In this document: piece after piece, positions 42,501-43,850 of the stretch
How positions within the stretch are numbered: the first letter of the stretch is position 1
Layout: each line of letters starts with the position of its first letter
Assembly: GCF_014650995.1 (NCBI RefSeq)
Contig: NZ_BMWA01000045.1
Coordinates: 1-43,850 of the forward strand
DNA: 43,850 nucleotides
From: Streptomyces viridiviolaceus
Lineage (GTDB): Bacteria > Actinomycetota > Actinomycetes > Streptomycetales > Streptomycetaceae
Direction of reading: 5' to 3'
The notes under the pieces: model-generated
Told to the model about the DNA's origin: nothing
Databases searched by the model: none
Seen by the model: the letters and a program-made list of their open reading frames with translations, nothing else
Translations under genes and position numbers: made by a program

Positions 42501-42779
42501 GTGGCCACGCCCGAGCAATGCTCAGTATTGCGATACGCCATCGAGCAAGGCCGACGTTGCCGCGTCGGCTGGGAAGGCGCGCCCGTGCCTACGGCAGTCG
42601 ACGAGGACGGCACCACACCGAGCGGCGGTTCGCTGCCGGATGAGATCGTCCGGGAGGGCGCATGGTGGATGCCGGCCGCCCCGCTTGGAAACGCACCCCA
42701 CCTCGTCCACCTCCTCCGGGCCGGAGCCCTCTTCGAACGCGGCCGGCTCGTCGAACGCCCCGAGGCGGTCACGGCGTGA
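42501..42779 (+). CDS. Hypothetical protein coupled to a GNAT gene
   Basis: A 92-residue protein starting at GTG 42501 (MATPEQCSVLRYAIEQGRR). Its central part (GGSLPDEIVREGAWWMPAAPL) and end (HLVHLLRAGALFERGRLVER) are not recognised. Codon use is normal for the window. Its stop shares 4 bp with the start of the GNAT gene (GTGA), which argues for real translation and coupling. The ribosome site is weak. It could be the partner of, or a modulator for, the acetyltransferase. Confidence 0.65.
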   Translation: MATPEQCSVLRYAIEQGRRCRVGWEGAPVPTAVDEDGTTPSGGSLPDEIVREGAWWMPAAPLGNAPHLVHLLRAGALFERGRLVERPEAVTA

Positions 42780-43318
42780 GCCCCCTCGCGGCCCAGGCCA
42801 TCAGCACCCGGCGACTGGACCTCCTGCCGCTGCGCGTCGAGCACGCCGAGGAGATGGCCGCCGTGCTGTCCGACCCCGCCCTGCACATCTTCATCGGCGG
42901 CACGCCGGAATCCCCGCAAGCCCTGCGCTCGCGCTACCAGCGCTTGACCGCAGGCTCTCCCGACCCGGCCGTCTCCTGGCTGAACTGGGTGATCCGGCTC
43001 CGTGACGAGTCCTGTGCGACCGGCACCGTCCAGGCGACGGTCGGCCCCTCCGGCCACGGACTCATCGCAGAGATTGCCTGGGTGGTGGGGACCCCGTGGC
43101 AGGGAAGAGGCATCGCCGGCGAAGCTGCCCGAGGACTCGTCGACTGGCTCGGCGGGCAGCAGGTGCGGACCGTCATCGCCCACATCCACCCGGAGCATCG
43201 GGCCTCCGCTGCTGTCGCCACCGCCGCCGGGCTCATACCCACCGACGAATGGCACGAAGGCGAGATCCGATGGCACCGGAGTAGTGGGGCGACAACTTCA
43301 ACGATCCACAGGACTTGA
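42776..43318 (+). CDS. GNAT-family N-acetyltransferase (RimJ/RimL type)
   Basis: A 180-residue acyltransferase. The family pattern is visible: ISTRRLDLLPLRVEHAEEM at the start, WLNWVIRLRDESCATGTVQA in the middle, and the acetyl-CoA loop VVGTPWQGRGIAGEAARGLVDWL (Q-x-x-G-x-G/A), followed by AHIHPEHRASAAVATAAGL. Acceptor is unknown. The GTG at 42776 overlaps the preceding stop, which sets the start. The last residues run into a region of fragments. Confidence 0.85.
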   Translation: MSPLAAQAISTRRLDLLPLRVEHAEEMAAVLSDPALHIFIGGTPESPQALRSRYQRLTAGSPDPAVSWLNWVIRLRDESCATGTVQATVGPSGHGLIAEIAWVVGTPWQGRGIAGEAARGLVDWLGGQQVRTVIAHIHPEHRASAAVATAAGLIPTDEWHEGEIRWHRSSGATTSTIHRT

Positions 43319-43348
43319 CCACCGTCGATACGCTCTCGACCGGTGATC

Positions 43349-43648
43349 TCAGCTGCACGCGAGCGGGATCCGTTCGACTGGTACCCATGCGCAAGGGCCA
43401 GAGGGGCCCTGAAACCCGAGTGCGGGCCCCGCATCGTCCAGCAACTGCTGCCGGCGCATGCCGAGGGCATCGAGATCGGTCCGACGCTGCTCGCCCAGCC
43501 GCGCTGCGCGCCTGCGGCTGTTGTCCGGGAAGGAGCCCAGCCGGACCGGTTCCCCGCCGACGTGTTCGACGTGCTTGCGGGGCACTCGGAGGTGGCCTTC
43601 GCGGGCGTGGAACTGACGGGCCGCGGCGAGGTCGGTCGCTCTGCGCAC
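43349..43648 (-). pseudogene. Helicase-associated-domain fragment
   Basis: The minus strand reads LAAARQFHAREGHLRVPRKHVE, then GEPVRLGSFPDNSRRRAARL and RTDLDALGMR. This is one copy of the helicase-associated repeat found at the C-terminus of actinobacterial DEAD-box-like helicases (FHxxxGHLxVPR...LGxWxxNxRxx...LxxLGMxW). The rest of the helicase is absent and the final motif is degenerate (MRRQQLL). Confidence 0.68.
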
Positions 43649-43775
43649 GCCGCACGGGCCGTAGCTCGGCCTCCTCCGAGGTCCTCGCGCTGGAGGAGCT
43701 CCTCGCCCGCCGCCGCGGTCGCCCCTCGGACACCGCCGAAGCGGAACGGCTCCCCTCTCGAACTCTCCGGACCGG

Positions 43776-43850
43776 CTAGGTCCTGTCTGACAAAGGATCT
43801 TGGTTGGGTTCGCGGAGCCAGAGGATGAGTGCGGCGAGGTGGACTCCGGC
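43776..43850 (-). mobile_element. End of an IS5-type element, cut by the window edge
   Basis: In-frame to the window edge the minus strand reads GVHLAALILWLREPNQDPLSDRT and stops, the usual C-terminus of one group of Streptomyces IS5-family transposases. The sequence GGTCCTGTCTGACAAAGGATC (from 43779) is likely to include part of the element's terminal repeat, in which the stop codon lies. The remainder is outside the window, so whether the element is intact is unknown. Confidence 0.7.

Overview
The window reads as high-GC actinomycete DNA, almost certainly from a streptomycete. Support comes from the strong G/C bias at third codon positions, a short chaplin gene (a family of aerial-hyphae surface proteins of streptomycetes and relatives), a SpoIIE-type phosphatase fused to an anti-sigma-like ATPase domain, several apparently leaderless regulator genes, and many worn transposase pieces. 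No tRNA, rRNA, CRISPR array or origin was seen. The mix of catabolic genes, single regulators and decayed mobile elements fits a chromosome arm or accessory region rather than the conserved core (inference).

Layout. 1-8.9 kb: a secreted trypsin-like protease, a broken erythromycin-esterase-type gene next to an IS5-type transposase relic, an AraC-type regulator convergent with a dihydrofolate-reductase-like gene, a universal stress protein, an ankyrin protein, a DUF5937/ArsR-type regulator, a small secreted protein, and an IS256 relic split by an ISL3-like relic. 8.9-15.4 kb: a 949-residue membrane sensor phosphatase, an aromatic-acid-type MFS transporter with its IclR regulator and two matching palindromes, and a chaplin. 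15.4-18.1 kb: IS5 relics around an SRPBCC protein and a phosphotransferase-family protein.

18.3-25.1 kb holds the most coherent system: an apparent phosphonate-degradation island. It has an aldehyde dehydrogenase (phosphonoacetaldehyde dehydrogenase is the likely role), a TIGR03364-like FAD amine oxidoreductase, a GlpT/PgtP-like organophosphate transporter, a clear phosphonoacetate hydrolase (PhnA) and a divergent LysR regulator with a palindromic T-N11-A site. Together they would import an aminophosphonate, oxidise it to phosphonoacetaldehyde, oxidise that to phosphonoacetate, and release acetate and phosphate. No PLP transaminase (PhnW) or phosphonatase (PhnX) is present, so the FAD enzyme probably does the first step.

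25.2-35 kb: an imine-reductase-family gene divergent from a GlxA-type regulator, a DUF3592 membrane protein, a secreted two-domain NTF2-like protein, a DUF1348 protein, a fused MOSC/flavin reductase/2Fe-2S protein, gene fragments (DoxX-like, alpha/beta-hydrolase) and an NmrA-like protein. 35.1-43.85 kb: a CPA2 antiporter, a molybdopterin oxidoreductase with an overlapping flavin reductase and a DUF6510 zinc-ribbon protein, an RraA-like protein, a flavin disulfide reductase, a VOC protein, a quinone-reductase-like enzyme, a coupled hypothetical/GNAT pair, a helicase-associated-domain fragment and the end of another IS5-type element cut by the window edge.

Functions are from reading the sequence and remembered family features; no database search was run.
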